Shown piece by piece: positions 1-8,486 of a stretch of DNA of 32,145 bases. The notes below the pieces were generated by a model that was not told the DNA's origin, did no database searches, and worked only from the letters and a program-made list of their open reading frames with translations. How positions within the stretch are numbered: position 1 is the first letter of the stretch; every line of letters starts with the position of its first letter. This stretch comes from an uncultured Rhizobiaceae group bacterium (GTDB lineage: Bacteria; Pseudomonadota; Alphaproteobacteria; Rhizobiales; Rhizobiaceae): positions 1 to 32,145 of the forward strand of contig CALDZZ010000025.1 in the NCBI GenBank assembly GCA_937944075.1. Reading direction: 5' to 3'. The position numbers and the translations under genes are program-made.

Positions 1-350
1 AACGGCGCCAGATATGGACTTGTTCATCGCCCCATTTCTTGCGCGCGTCATCCTTGTTGAGGCCAGCCAGATCGCCGTAGTTGCGTTCGTTCAAGGCCTG
101 GTCGTGGATGGTTTCAAGGTCTGATTGTCCAACGCCATCCAGGATATGTTGACAGGTTTTTTCTGCACGTTGCAACACGCTTGTGTAGGCGATGTCGAAT
201 TTCATGCCGCGCTCGCCCAGCAATTTGCCAGCCGCTTTTGCTTCCTGATGGCCAAGCTCTGTCAGGTCAGGATCACGCCAGCCTGTGAAGAGGTTTTTCT
301 TGTTCCATTCACTTTGTCCGTGGCGGACAAGAACGAGTGTGCGTTCCATG
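1..350 (-). CDS. gpmA: 2,3-bisphosphoglycerate-dependent phosphoglycerate mutase (C-terminus cut by window edge)
   Basis: Reverse-strand translation begins [33 protein letters not shown], the phosphoglycerate mutase RHG motif; ATG at 348-350, reads off the left edge. Confidence 0.93.
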
Positions 351-372
351 GGTTATTCTCCAGTTTTTATGT

Positions 373-1182
373 TCAAAGTCCAAGCACATCGCGCATGGAA
401 TAAAGTCCTGCCGGTTTGCCATGTCCCCAAAGGGCTGCTTTAACCGCTCCAGTTGCAAACAGCGATCTGTCTTGTGCAGAATGTGAAAGTTCGATGCGTT
501 CGCCAGCACCTGCCAGGATGACCGAATGATCACCGATCACAGAGCCGCCCCTCAAGGTTGCAAAGCCGATTGTTCCTTCTTCGCGTGCACCTGTGATGCC
601 ATCGCGTGAGCGCACTGAATTTGATGCCAAATCGATTTCTCGTCCCCTGGCGGCTGCTTCGCCCAATAAAAGCGCTGTACCGGATGGGGCGTCTACCTTG
701 TGCTTGTGGTGCATTTCGAGCACTTCAAGGTCAAAGTCTGAAGCTGCAAGAGCTGCAGCTGCCTTTTCAACCAGAACTGCCAGAAGATTGATACCAAGGC
801 TCATGTTACCCGACTTGATGATGGTTGCGGATTTGGCCGAAGCAGCTATTTCTTCATCTTCATCTGCGGTGCATCCGGTTGTCCCGATCACCTGAATGCA
901 ATTGTGCGTGCCAACCTTTCTTGAAAGGTCTACGGAGACTTGAGGGGCTGTAAAGTCTATTACGCCATCGCAAGCATCCAGTCCGCTGTCCAGATCAGAA
1001 GAGATTGGTATTCCGTTTTCACCAATGCCTGAAAGCGTTCCTGAATCCTCTCCCAGCATGGGTGCATTTTCGCGGTCTATGGCGGCGACCAGCCTTGCAC
1101 CTTCCATTTCGTTGATGGCACGAATGAGTGCGCCACCCATACGGCCGCCTGCGCCCATGACTGTCAGCTTCATGTCACTCAT
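373..1182 (-). CDS. dapB: 4-hydroxy-tetrahydrodipicolinate reductase
   Basis: 269 aa; N-terminal GAGGRMG nucleotide-binding motif, [15 protein letters not shown] signature; 4-bp overlap with the upstream gene. Confidence 0.95.
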   Translation of the reverse strand: MSDMKLTVMGAGGRMGGALIRAINEMEGARLVAAIDRENAPMLGEDSGTLSGIGENGIPISSDLDSGLDACDGVIDFTAPQVSVDLSRKVGTHNCIQVIGTTGCTADEDEEIAASAKSATIIKSGNMSLGINLLAVLVEKAAAALAASDFDLEVLEMHHKHKVDAPSGTALLLGEAAARGREIDLASNSVRSRDGITGAREEGTIGFATLRGGSVIGDHSVILAGAGERIELSHSAQDRSLFATGAVKAALWGHGKPAGLYSMRDVLGL

Positions 1183-3014
1183 GAGGTTTTCCCTTTTGCA
1201 AAGCGTTTCACTGTTTCCTTTTTACGGGCTACAGATTTCTTTTCAAGCTTATCATTGCCGATGCCATGCAATCTTGCGTAGGTGCCGGACGATTTGCGGA
1301 TCAGGCTGTTGTGGGTTCCTTCCTGTGTCACCCTGCCGGCTTCGATTACGTAAATCTTGTCTGCATTCCTGATGGTTGACAGGCGATGGGCGATGACGAT
1401 GGTGGTGCGTCCCTTGACCAATTTGTCGAGTGCCTGTTGAACGAGCAGTTCGGATTCATTGTCGAGCGCAGAGGTTGCTTCATCAAGGAGCAGAATTGGC
1501 GCATCGCGAAGAAAGGCCCGGGCGATGGATATGCGCTGGCGCTGGCCGCCAGACAAATTACCGCCCAGTTCGCCGACGGGCGTATCATATCCTTGTGGCT
1601 GTTCCAGTATGAATTGATGAGCCTGTGCCAGTTTGGCTGCTTCATGAATTTCCTCATCCGTGGCGTCAGGCCTGCCATAGCGAATGTTTTCCAGTATGGA
1701 TCCTTCAAACATGATCGCGGTTTGCGATACATAGGCCATGTTGGAGCGTAGCGATTTGGCTGTTTTCAGCGCAATGTTCTGTCCATCTATCCGGATTTCA
1801 CCGCCCTGCAAATCAAAGAAGCGCTGAATGAGCAAAATCAGTGTGGACTTGCCGCCACCTGATGGGCCAACCAGTGCGGTTGTTTTGCCAGCCTTGGCTG
1901 TGATGGAAACGTCATCCAGCACGATATCTCCTTCAGCATAGGCGAAGCGAATGTTTTTGAATTCAATTTCTGCATTGGAAATGCTGATTTCAGTTGCATC
2001 GGGCTTGTCTGTTTGGCGCGGCGGTGTGTCAAGGATTTCATAAAGCATGCGGGCGTTTACCAGGGAACGCTCAAAGGCCACACGGAAACTTGCCAGCTTT
2101 CGAGCTGGCTCGTAGGCCAGCATGGCTGCTGTCAGAAAAGAAAACATGCCACCCGCGTCATGGCCAAGCTCTGCTACGCGGTACCCGCCATAGGCAACCA
2201 CACCGGCAATTGCAAAGCCTGCCAGAATTTCCGTGGGCGGTTTGGTTTTGGCATTCAGTTTGACAATCCGGTTGGAGCGAATTTCGGCCTGTTCGGTGAG
2301 GTGAAGCATTTTTTGCTCCATCTGCTCTTCCATGGTGAAGGCCTTGACGATTTCCATGCCTTGTGAATTTTCTATCAGCGAAGAGGTGACCCGAGCATTC
2401 AGGTCAACTTCCTGCTTTGCCACTTTTCTGATGCGCTTTACATAGCGTGACATGATAAAGATGATGACCGGCATTACCGTCAAGGAAATGACCGTCATGT
2501 GCCAGTCCTGAACCAGCATAACGATGATGAGCGCAACGAGTGTGAATAGATCGCGGGCAAAGACGATGACGATGTCATTCATCATGGTGCGCATGGCCAG
2601 AATGTTCTGGTTTATCTGACCCACGATATAGGCAGAACGGTTGGACTTGTGAAACTGCACCCCAAGGGCTAGCAGGTGGTCAAAAACCCGGCGCTGGTAA
2701 CGGGCAACAATGTTATTGCCAATTCTGCCCAGAATATTCATGTAGCCGTAGGTTGCCAGTCCGCGAATAGTGAATACGGCAAAGATTGCAAGCGCAATGT
2801 AAAAGGCTGCGTCCATGTCCTGATTGACAAAAACATCATTGGTAATGTTTTTGACGATGTAGGCAACAAAGGCCGTACTGGCTGCCACGGCTCCCAGAAA
2901 CAAGAACGCAATGATGTATTGCTTGTAATAGAGCGTCCAGTTCTCGGAGAGAACACGCTTTACAATAGCATTGTTTTCCTCGGAGGAGAGCGGGTTTTTA
3001 GGTGTTGTCGCCAA
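1179..3014 (-). CDS. ABC transporter, fused permease/ATPase (MsbA-like exporter)
   Basis: 611 aa; N-terminal TM region, Walker [10 protein letters not shown], signature LSGGQRQR, Walker [13 protein letters not shown]. Confidence 0.92.
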   Translation of the reverse strand: MATTPKNPLSSEENNAIVKRVLSENWTLYYKQYIIAFLFLGAVAASTAFVAYIVKNITNDVFVNQDMDAAFYIALAIFAVFTIRGLATYGYMNILGRIGNNIVARYQRRVFDHLLALGVQFHKSNRSAYIVGQINQNILAMRTMMNDIVIVFARDLFTLVALIIVMLVQDWHMTVISLTVMPVIIFIMSRYVKRIRKVAKQEVDLNARVTSSLIENSQGMEIVKAFTMEEQMEQKMLHLTEQAEIRSNRIVKLNAKTKPPTEILAGFAIAGVVAYGGYRVAELGHDAGGMFSFLTAAMLAYEPARKLASFRVAFERSLVNARMLYEILDTPPRQTDKPDATEISISNAEIEFKNIRFAYAEGDIVLDDVSITAKAGKTTALVGPSGGGKSTLILLIQRFFDLQGGEIRIDGQNIALKTAKSLRSNMAYVSQTAIMFEGSILENIRYGRPDATDEEIHEAAKLAQAHQFILEQPQGYDTPVGELGGNLSGGQRQRISIARAFLRDAPILLLDEATSALDNESELLVQQALDKLVKGRTTIVIAHRLSTIRNADKIYVIEAGRVTQEGTHNSLIRKSSGTYARLHGIGNDKLEKKSVARKKETVKRFAKGKTS

Positions 3015-3087
3015 GAGAATTTCAACCAGAGCGTTGTTTAAAATGTATCCGCGCTTTCTTACAGTGCGAAATGGGGTTTTGCAAAGT

Positions 3088-3573
3088 TTATAAGGCTTTT
3101 ATTTGATCCCCGATTTGAATCGTGCCAGGCTGAATGATTTTTGCCGTGATGCCGCCATGCCCCCGAACAGCACTGTAGCCACCTTCGCCAAAGGTTTCTT
3201 CCATTCTAGAGCATGGCGCACAAAGGCCTGTCCCTTCAAGAATGGTGTCTCCTATTCTGAGTTGACGGCTTCGCAATCCCAAAAGGTTTATTCCGCTGAC
3301 AACAATATTTCTGCGCAAATCAAGGGGGGAGACGCAATCAATACCCAAGAACGCAGCAATCACCGAAAGATGCTCATACTGGATGAGTGTGACTGCGCGT
3401 TTGCCGCCAGAGGCATAGTGATCACCCTCGAGGCCTTGTGGTGTTACCTTGACCTGATCAAGTGCAATGAGTTGTTTTCTGCGCTCCGGGCGAATACCAA
3501 TCCATTGCACCATGCCGGCTTTTGCATTTCTGGCGGTCAGTGCAGCGATGGTTTCCATGTTGTGGCCTACCAA
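3088..3573 (-). CDS. MOSC domain-containing protein
   Basis: 161 aa; LEGDHYASGGKRAVTLIQ, DLRRNIVVSG, GTGLCAPCSRME motifs typical of MOSC proteins; possible alternative start at 3558. Confidence 0.85.
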   Translation of the reverse strand: MVGHNMETIAALTARNAKAGMVQWIGIRPERRKQLIALDQVKVTPQGLEGDHYASGGKRAVTLIQYEHLSVIAAFLGIDCVSPLDLRRNIVVSGINLLGLRSRQLRIGDTILEGTGLCAPCSRMEETFGEGGYSAVRGHGGITAKIIQPGTIQIGDQIKAL

Positions 3574-3776
3574 TGGGGTGGTTTTTCATTGGGAACCGGT
3601 GCATCTACCGTATCTTCCAGCATGGCAAAGCGACTTTCCAGCATCACGACCTTGCGCTCAAGGCTTTCGATGCGTGACTTCGTATGAATAAGCTCGGCAG
3701 AAAGTTCCTCATTGGCCATTGTCATGTGGGCCATGGTTTCTTCCAGTTTCATGATTGTATTATTTGTATCAGCCAA
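3567..3776 (-). CDS. slyX: SlyX family protein
   Basis: 69 aa coiled-coil protein ending EKPPHW, typical of the SlyX C-terminus; overlaps the MOSC ORF. Confidence 0.75.
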   Translation of the reverse strand: MADTNNTIMKLEETMAHMTMANEELSAELIHTKSRIESLERKVVMLESRFAMLEDTVDAPVPNEKPPHW

Positions 3777-3906
3777 AAGCGTGTACCTTAAACGTTCTGT
3801 TTAAATAAATGTGAACCAATTTTACCTCTTAAAGGTTGATTTAATCGGCAATGTCAATCTAGGCTCTAACCAACACACATTTGTATATCAGAAATAGGAG
3901 CCCCCC

Positions 3907-4392
3907 ATGAAGATCCGTTCGAAGTTATTATGTATATTTTCAGGGGTAGCTTTATCAACGCTATCAGGCGCAGGGATGGTAATGGCTGCGACCGAGGCAA
4001 AGCCGGTGGAGATCAAAGGTGAAATCATTGATACCTGGTGTTATCTTTCCGGTGTCATGGGTGGCGAGGATGCGGTAGTTGGTTCTGCTCATCACACTTG
4101 CGCCCTGTGGTGTGCTGCCGGGGGCATTCCTGTGGGTGTGCTGGATGAAGACGGCCAGATTTATATGGTACTCAAGCTGAAGGGCGAGGATGCCATCGCC
4201 AAGACTGACAATATCATGGAAATCCAGTCAGATCAGATTACAGCCAAGGGAATGCATTATGTCCGTGACGGGGTGAATTATCTGGTTGTGGAAGATGTGA
4301 TTGCCAATGAAGGCATTACAAACCTAAATCATGAAGATTATGGCTCGGTTCCGCCGAATTCTTTCCCGAAAAACTATCTTGGCAATCAATAA
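3907..4392 (+). CDS. Exported hypothetical protein with conserved Cys / CxxxC motif
   Basis: 161 aa; signal peptide-like N-terminus (…AGMVMA|ATEA); IIDTWCY … HHTCALWCAAGG; SD-like AGGAG at 3897-3901. Confidence 0.8.
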   Translation: MKIRSKLLCIFSGVALSTLSGAGMVMAATEAKPVEIKGEIIDTWCYLSGVMGGEDAVVGSAHHTCALWCAAGGIPVGVLDEDGQIYMVLKLKGEDAIAKTDNIMEIQSDQITAKGMHYVRDGVNYLVVEDVIANEGITNLNHEDYGSVPPNSFPKNYLGNQ

Positions 4393-4404
4393 GGAGATTT
4401 TACC

Positions 4405-4998
4405 ATGCAATCCATACTTAAAGGTCTAACCCTTGGTACTTCTCTTCTTTCAGCTCTGGCTTTGTCGAGCGTAACTGCTTTTGCTGCTGATTTTTCCAAA
4501 GGTAGCAAGGCAAAGGATTTCGGGCTGAATGAAGCAGTGCAATCCACTTTTTCTGCCAAGGTCGTTGACCTGCTGTGTGAAGTTGCCGGAAATTGCGCAG
4601 ACAATTGTGGTGACGGAAACAGGCAATTGGGTCTGTTGCGAGATGCGGATAACAAGTTGATTGCCGTTTTGAAGAACGGTCAGTTTTCCTTTAATGGTGC
4701 AGCTGAGGATTTGCTTCCCTATTGCAACAAGAAAGTGGATGTGGACGGCATCATGGTTGGTGATGCAGAAGAACATAATACACAATTTTACATGGTTCAG
4801 TTTATCCGCGAGGAAGGTGCTTCTGAGTGGAGCAAGACAAATCGCTGGACCAAGGCATGGGCCGCCAGAAACAAGGATGCAAAGGGCAAGGGCCCATGGT
4901 TCCGGCGTGACCCAAGAGTTCTGAAACAGATTGAGGCGAGTGGTTACTTTGGTGTGGGCAAGGAAGCTGACATCAAATATGCGAAAGAGAATCAGTAA
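4405..4998 (+). CDS. Exported hypothetical protein with CxxxC motif, divergent paralog of the preceding ORF
   Basis: 197 aa; signal peptide-like N-terminus (…SVTAFA|ADFS); VVDLLCEVAGNCADNCGD; AAGGAG SD-like sequence upstream; last base overlaps next start. Confidence 0.8.
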   Translation: MQSILKGLTLGTSLLSALALSSVTAFAADFSKGSKAKDFGLNEAVQSTFSAKVVDLLCEVAGNCADNCGDGNRQLGLLRDADNKLIAVLKNGQFSFNGAAEDLLPYCNKKVDVDGIMVGDAEEHNTQFYMVQFIREEGASEWSKTNRWTKAWAARNKDAKGKGPWFRRDPRVLKQIEASGYFGVGKEADIKYAKENQ

Positions 4999-5645
4999 TG
5001 TGGTACCAAGTTTCCCGCTTCGGGCTTTCACTCATGGCTGCAACTGTCATGACAGTTTCCGCACTTGCTCATGATGGTGTAGTTCATGACAATTTAAGTG
5101 ACGCGCTAAAACATCAGGAGGAAACCTCTCCAAACACACTTGGCTTTCCTGAAGTCAAGGGAGGGGACTTTGAGCTTGTTGATCACGATGGAAACATCCG
5201 AACATCAAAAGACCCTGCCGGCCGATACCAGATGATTTTCTTCGGTTATGCAAACTGCAAGGCGATATGTTCGGTAGCGCTTCCCAGAATGGCCGCAGCA
5301 ATTGATATGCTCAAGAAGCAGGATATCGAGGTAACACCCCTTCTCATTACGGTTGATCCCGAGCGCGATACGGTTGACAACATGAAAGAAGCACTTGTGC
5401 ATCACCACAAGGACATGGTGGGACTTACCGGTTCCCAGGCTCAACTGGAAGTTGCCTACAAGGCCTTCAATGTTGAAAAGTCTCTTGTTTACGAACATCC
5501 TGAAGAAGGGCCTATCTATGCGCATGGCTCATTCATTTATCTTGTTGATGGTCAGGGTGGCTTCAAAACGCTTTTACCGCCAATTTTAAGCCCGGAGCGA
5601 ATGGCAGAAGTTGCCAAAGGCTATATTGCAGGTGAAAAATCCTGA
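4998..5645 (+). CDS. SCO1/SenC family protein
   Basis: 215 aa; FFGYANCKAICSVALPRM (CxxxC), LITVDPERDTVDNMKEALVHHH, conserved His in IYAHGSFIYLVD; signal peptide-like N-terminus. Confidence 0.9.
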   Translation: MWYQVSRFGLSLMAATVMTVSALAHDGVVHDNLSDALKHQEETSPNTLGFPEVKGGDFELVDHDGNIRTSKDPAGRYQMIFFGYANCKAICSVALPRMAAAIDMLKKQDIEVTPLLITVDPERDTVDNMKEALVHHHKDMVGLTGSQAQLEVAYKAFNVEKSLVYEHPEEGPIYAHGSFIYLVDGQGGFKTLLPPILSPERMAEVAKGYIAGEKS

Positions 5646-5770
5646 TTTTTTGAAGGTATTTTCCTTTTTCACCAATAGTTTACAACGCATGAACTCATAA
5701 TTAACTTCATGTTAATCATACACACGGCATTATGGCTGAAGTTACCTAACGGAACAGTGAGTCGTGAATT

Positions 5771-6133
5771 ATGCAAGCAGAAAAAAAATTACAAGATACC
5801 AATTTTGAAGAGACGCCTGCCCTGTCACAAGCGGAAGTCATGCAACGGATCATGTCAAATCCCGCTGATGCTGTTGAAATCGGGAGTAAGCTTCCGGCAA
5901 TTCAAAGAGCACGTATTGCGCAATTTTGCTATGGGCGTGTACACATGCGTGAGTTGGGGCTGAGACTTGCAAGCACTTGTGACTTGATGACCTTGAAAGC
6001 TGCCTTTGGTCGGGGTGGGGAAGTTGTTTTCAAGCAATCCAGAGACGTGGATGATACCTTGAGCAAGTTACGCACAACAGCAGGAAGTCAGTCACCAAGA
6101 CCAATTACGCTCAAGGGCAGCATTACCGGCTAA
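5771..6133 (+). CDS. Conserved hypothetical protein
   Basis: 120 aa ORF in an otherwise unexplained gap; no recognised domain. Confidence 0.6.
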   Translation: MQAEKKLQDTNFEETPALSQAEVMQRIMSNPADAVEIGSKLPAIQRARIAQFCYGRVHMRELGLRLASTCDLMTLKAAFGRGGEVVFKQSRDVDDTLSKLRTTAGSQSPRPITLKGSITG

Positions 6134-6175
6134 TTGCCCAAGTCTGTTTTATAACGTCTTTATCTAAAATCGAGA

Positions 6176-6193
6176 TACCCGCTCAGGCGGGTA
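6176..6193. terminator. Perfect 7-bp stem-loop between convergent genes
   Basis: TACCCGC-TCAG-GCGGGTA; overlaps the methyltransferase stop codon; no strong T-tract, so function is uncertain. Confidence 0.35.
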
Positions 6194-6977
6194 CCGCAAA
6201 AAAGTCCTTGTGACCCACAAACAGGCTGGCATCAGAATTCTCTACCAGGCTTATTCTGTTTTGCAGCCAGTGCTGAAATTTCTTCTTCTGGTCAGGCTCT
6301 ATTTGTATGGCAGCTTCATACCAACCCTCAAGCAACATGATTTGAAAGCGCTTGTGTTTGCTGTTTCCGATCCAGTCTGATTCCTGTGCGCTTACCTGGT
6401 AGCCTGCTTCCCTGAACAGGTTAATCGCATGATCTGCTGCCTGTGGGCCCAATGCCGGGCCAAATCCCTTGTCTGTTTTCTGGTGTGCATTGAAAGCCTC
6501 AAGGACGTCATTGTCATCCTCAAGTCTGGGTTCACATTCAGCTCTGCCGTCATAGGTAAGTGCTGCATAAAACGGAATTTTTCGCTTGGTAACTTCCTTT
6601 ACCATATTTTCCAGCCAGCTTTCAGAAACCAGATCAAGAAATGCTGATGTTGTAATCAGGTCTGGTGAGTGAGAAAATAGTGGGTTCAGGTTGTCAGACA
6701 AATCAGCCAGCGAAAAATCCACACGGTCACCCAGTGCTTCATGTTTGGCAACATCGAGCAGTGCATCGTCGTTGTCGACCAAATGCCATATTATGGTCTG
6801 ATGCAGGATTGGTTTTAGCGCGCGGAGGGTTGAACCCGTTCCGCTGCCGATATCAGTGATGTTTAACTGGTTGTCACGGGCAAACCAGCCACTCACACCT
6901 GCAAGAGTAACGTCACTTCTTGCACTGTGATCCACAGGTTCTCTCAAGGCCAACCATTCTGCTGAAAATCCGCTCAT
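6183..6977 (-). CDS. Class I SAM-dependent methyltransferase
   Basis: 264 aa; ITDIGSGTGSTLRAL motif I, HLVDNDDALLD acidic loop; 4-bp overlap with the upstream glycosyltransferase. Confidence 0.8.
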   Translation of the reverse strand: MSGFSAEWLALREPVDHSARSDVTLAGVSGWFARDNQLNITDIGSGTGSTLRALKPILHQTIIWHLVDNDDALLDVAKHEALGDRVDFSLADLSDNLNPLFSHSPDLITTSAFLDLVSESWLENMVKEVTKRKIPFYAALTYDGRAECEPRLEDDNDVLEAFNAHQKTDKGFGPALGPQAADHAINLFREAGYQVSAQESDWIGNSKHKRFQIMLLEGWYEAAIQIEPDQKKKFQHWLQNRISLVENSDASLFVGHKDFFAVPA

Positions 6978-8032
6978 GCCAGTTCCTTCAATCGTTTGGC
7001 AAACTGTTGTGCTGCCGTTTGCCAGGTCGGGAATTCCGGTTCGGCCCTGATGGTATTTTTCTTGTACTCCAGCCGCAGACTTTTGTCTGTAATCAGTTTT
7101 TCAAGCGCCTGTTTCAATTGTCTGGTATTTTCAGGCTCTATCAGTATCCCACATGATGGCGGAACCGTTTTGGCAATCGCACCTCCGGTTGTTCCGATCA
7201 CTGGCAGTCCTCTCACGATGGCTTCTGCATAGACCATGCCATATCCCTCATATTGTGAAGGTAGAACAAAAATATCAGAGTTTGCATAGGCCTCTTCGAT
7301 TGTCTTGTCCTCGACTGCACCATGAAAGGCAACCTTGTCTGTCAGGCTGTTCATTTCAATAAATTCCTTGAGGTTCAAGAAAAGTGCCTCATCAAATTGG
7401 GTGCTACCATAGCAATTCAGTACCCAGTCAAGGTTGCGTAATTCGGCCAGAGCTTCGAGAAGGGTTCGATGGGATTTTCTTGGAATAACGGAAGCAACGC
7501 ATATGAGTTTTACGGTATTGCTGTCGCTATCAGTCGTGTTGGTAGCACGGTTGGCCGGTCTGTCAACGCCTGGCAATACGGCATGAATTCTTTCGGGGGC
7601 AAACTTAAAGTTATCCTTCACGCTTTGGGACGTGGTCTCACTGGTTGTAATGACCGCTTTAACCCAGGCTAATCCCGATTTTTCACTTTCCTTCAGTTCC
7701 TTGGCTACTTGTTCAGACAATCCGTTTTCAAGGCAAAGCGGATGGTGCAGCAATGAGACGACAGGCATTTTGTCCGCAAGTTTTTTTAAAAATTCAGGCG
7801 ATGCCCCGCCCAGAAGGCCATCAACCACGGCAATTTCTGCGGGCGGAAAGTGTTCAATCGCCTTGAGTGCGCTTGCCTTTTCTTCATCCGTCGGAAAGGG
7901 GTAATTGCCTTCCATGCTGATCAAATCGACTTGTTGTCCGGATTTTCGCCACTCGAGGATGATGTGCCGATCATAGCGATACCCACCAGTTGGCAGGTCA
8001 ATGTCACCTGGAATGACGAATAATATTCGCAT
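6974..8032 (-). CDS. Glycosyltransferase family 4 (GT-B fold)
   Basis: 352 aa; LICVASVIPRKSHRTLLEAL, FVLPSQYEGYGMVYAEAIVRGLPVIGTTGG (E-x7-E donor-site motif). Confidence 0.88.
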   Translation of the reverse strand: MRILFVIPGDIDLPTGGYRYDRHIILEWRKSGQQVDLISMEGNYPFPTDEEKASALKAIEHFPPAEIAVVDGLLGGASPEFLKKLADKMPVVSLLHHPLCLENGLSEQVAKELKESEKSGLAWVKAVITTSETTSQSVKDNFKFAPERIHAVLPGVDRPANRATNTTDSDSNTVKLICVASVIPRKSHRTLLEALAELRNLDWVLNCYGSTQFDEALFLNLKEFIEMNSLTDKVAFHGAVEDKTIEEAYANSDIFVLPSQYEGYGMVYAEAIVRGLPVIGTTGGAIAKTVPPSCGILIEPENTRQLKQALEKLITDKSLRLEYKKNTIRAEPEFPTWQTAAQQFAKRLKELA

Positions 8033-8035
8033 TAA

Positions 8036-8434
8036 TTACAGTTTTCCCTCATACCATGCACGTGCCACATGGCTTTCGGAAATGGTAATCCGAATGGCGT
8101 GCAGTTCACCTTTCTTGCGGCCCAGTTCACCAGCGTTTGCAGCCTTCGCCAGATGGTCAAAGATGTGTTTTGTCAGAAATTCAGTGGTTGTGTTTTCACC
8201 CTTGAACTGTGGCAGTTCATCCAGGTTTGCGTAATTGATGGGCGCAAGTACGGCTTTTAGCGCACCATGGGCAGCGCCGATATCAATGACGACGTTGTTT
8301 TCATCCAGTTGCTCGGAGATAAAACAGGCATCCACGACGAAAGTAGCGCCATGCATGGCTTGTGCGGGTCCAAAAAATTCACCTTTGAATGAGTGTGCAA
8401 TCATGATGTGATCGCGAACTTCTACTGCGTGCAA
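8036..8434 (-). CDS. Divergent 6-pyruvoyl-tetrahydropterin synthase / QueD-like protein
   Basis: From TTG at 8434 (AGGAG SD upstream): LHAVEVRDHIMIAHSFKGEFFGPAQAMHGATFVVDA…; PTPS-like AH…HG, IDIGAAHGALK, NTTTEFLTKHIFDHL, ISES. The ORF track start at 8575 is probably too long because it overlaps the upstream gene. Confidence 0.78.
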   Translation of the reverse strand: MHAVEVRDHIMIAHSFKGEFFGPAQAMHGATFVVDACFISEQLDENNVVIDIGAAHGALKAVLAPINYANLDELPQFKGENTTTEFLTKHIFDHLAKAANAGELGRKKGELHAIRITISESHVARAWYEGKL

Positions 8435-8486
8435 GGGACGTCTCCTGAGTATTGGTTGGATATGCTTTAATCGATTATGCCAAGGA

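Noticed and set aside
3103-3687. 194-aa plus-strand ORF over the MOSC and slyX genes
   Set aside because: Antisense to two recognisable families; composition consistent with a shadow ORF.
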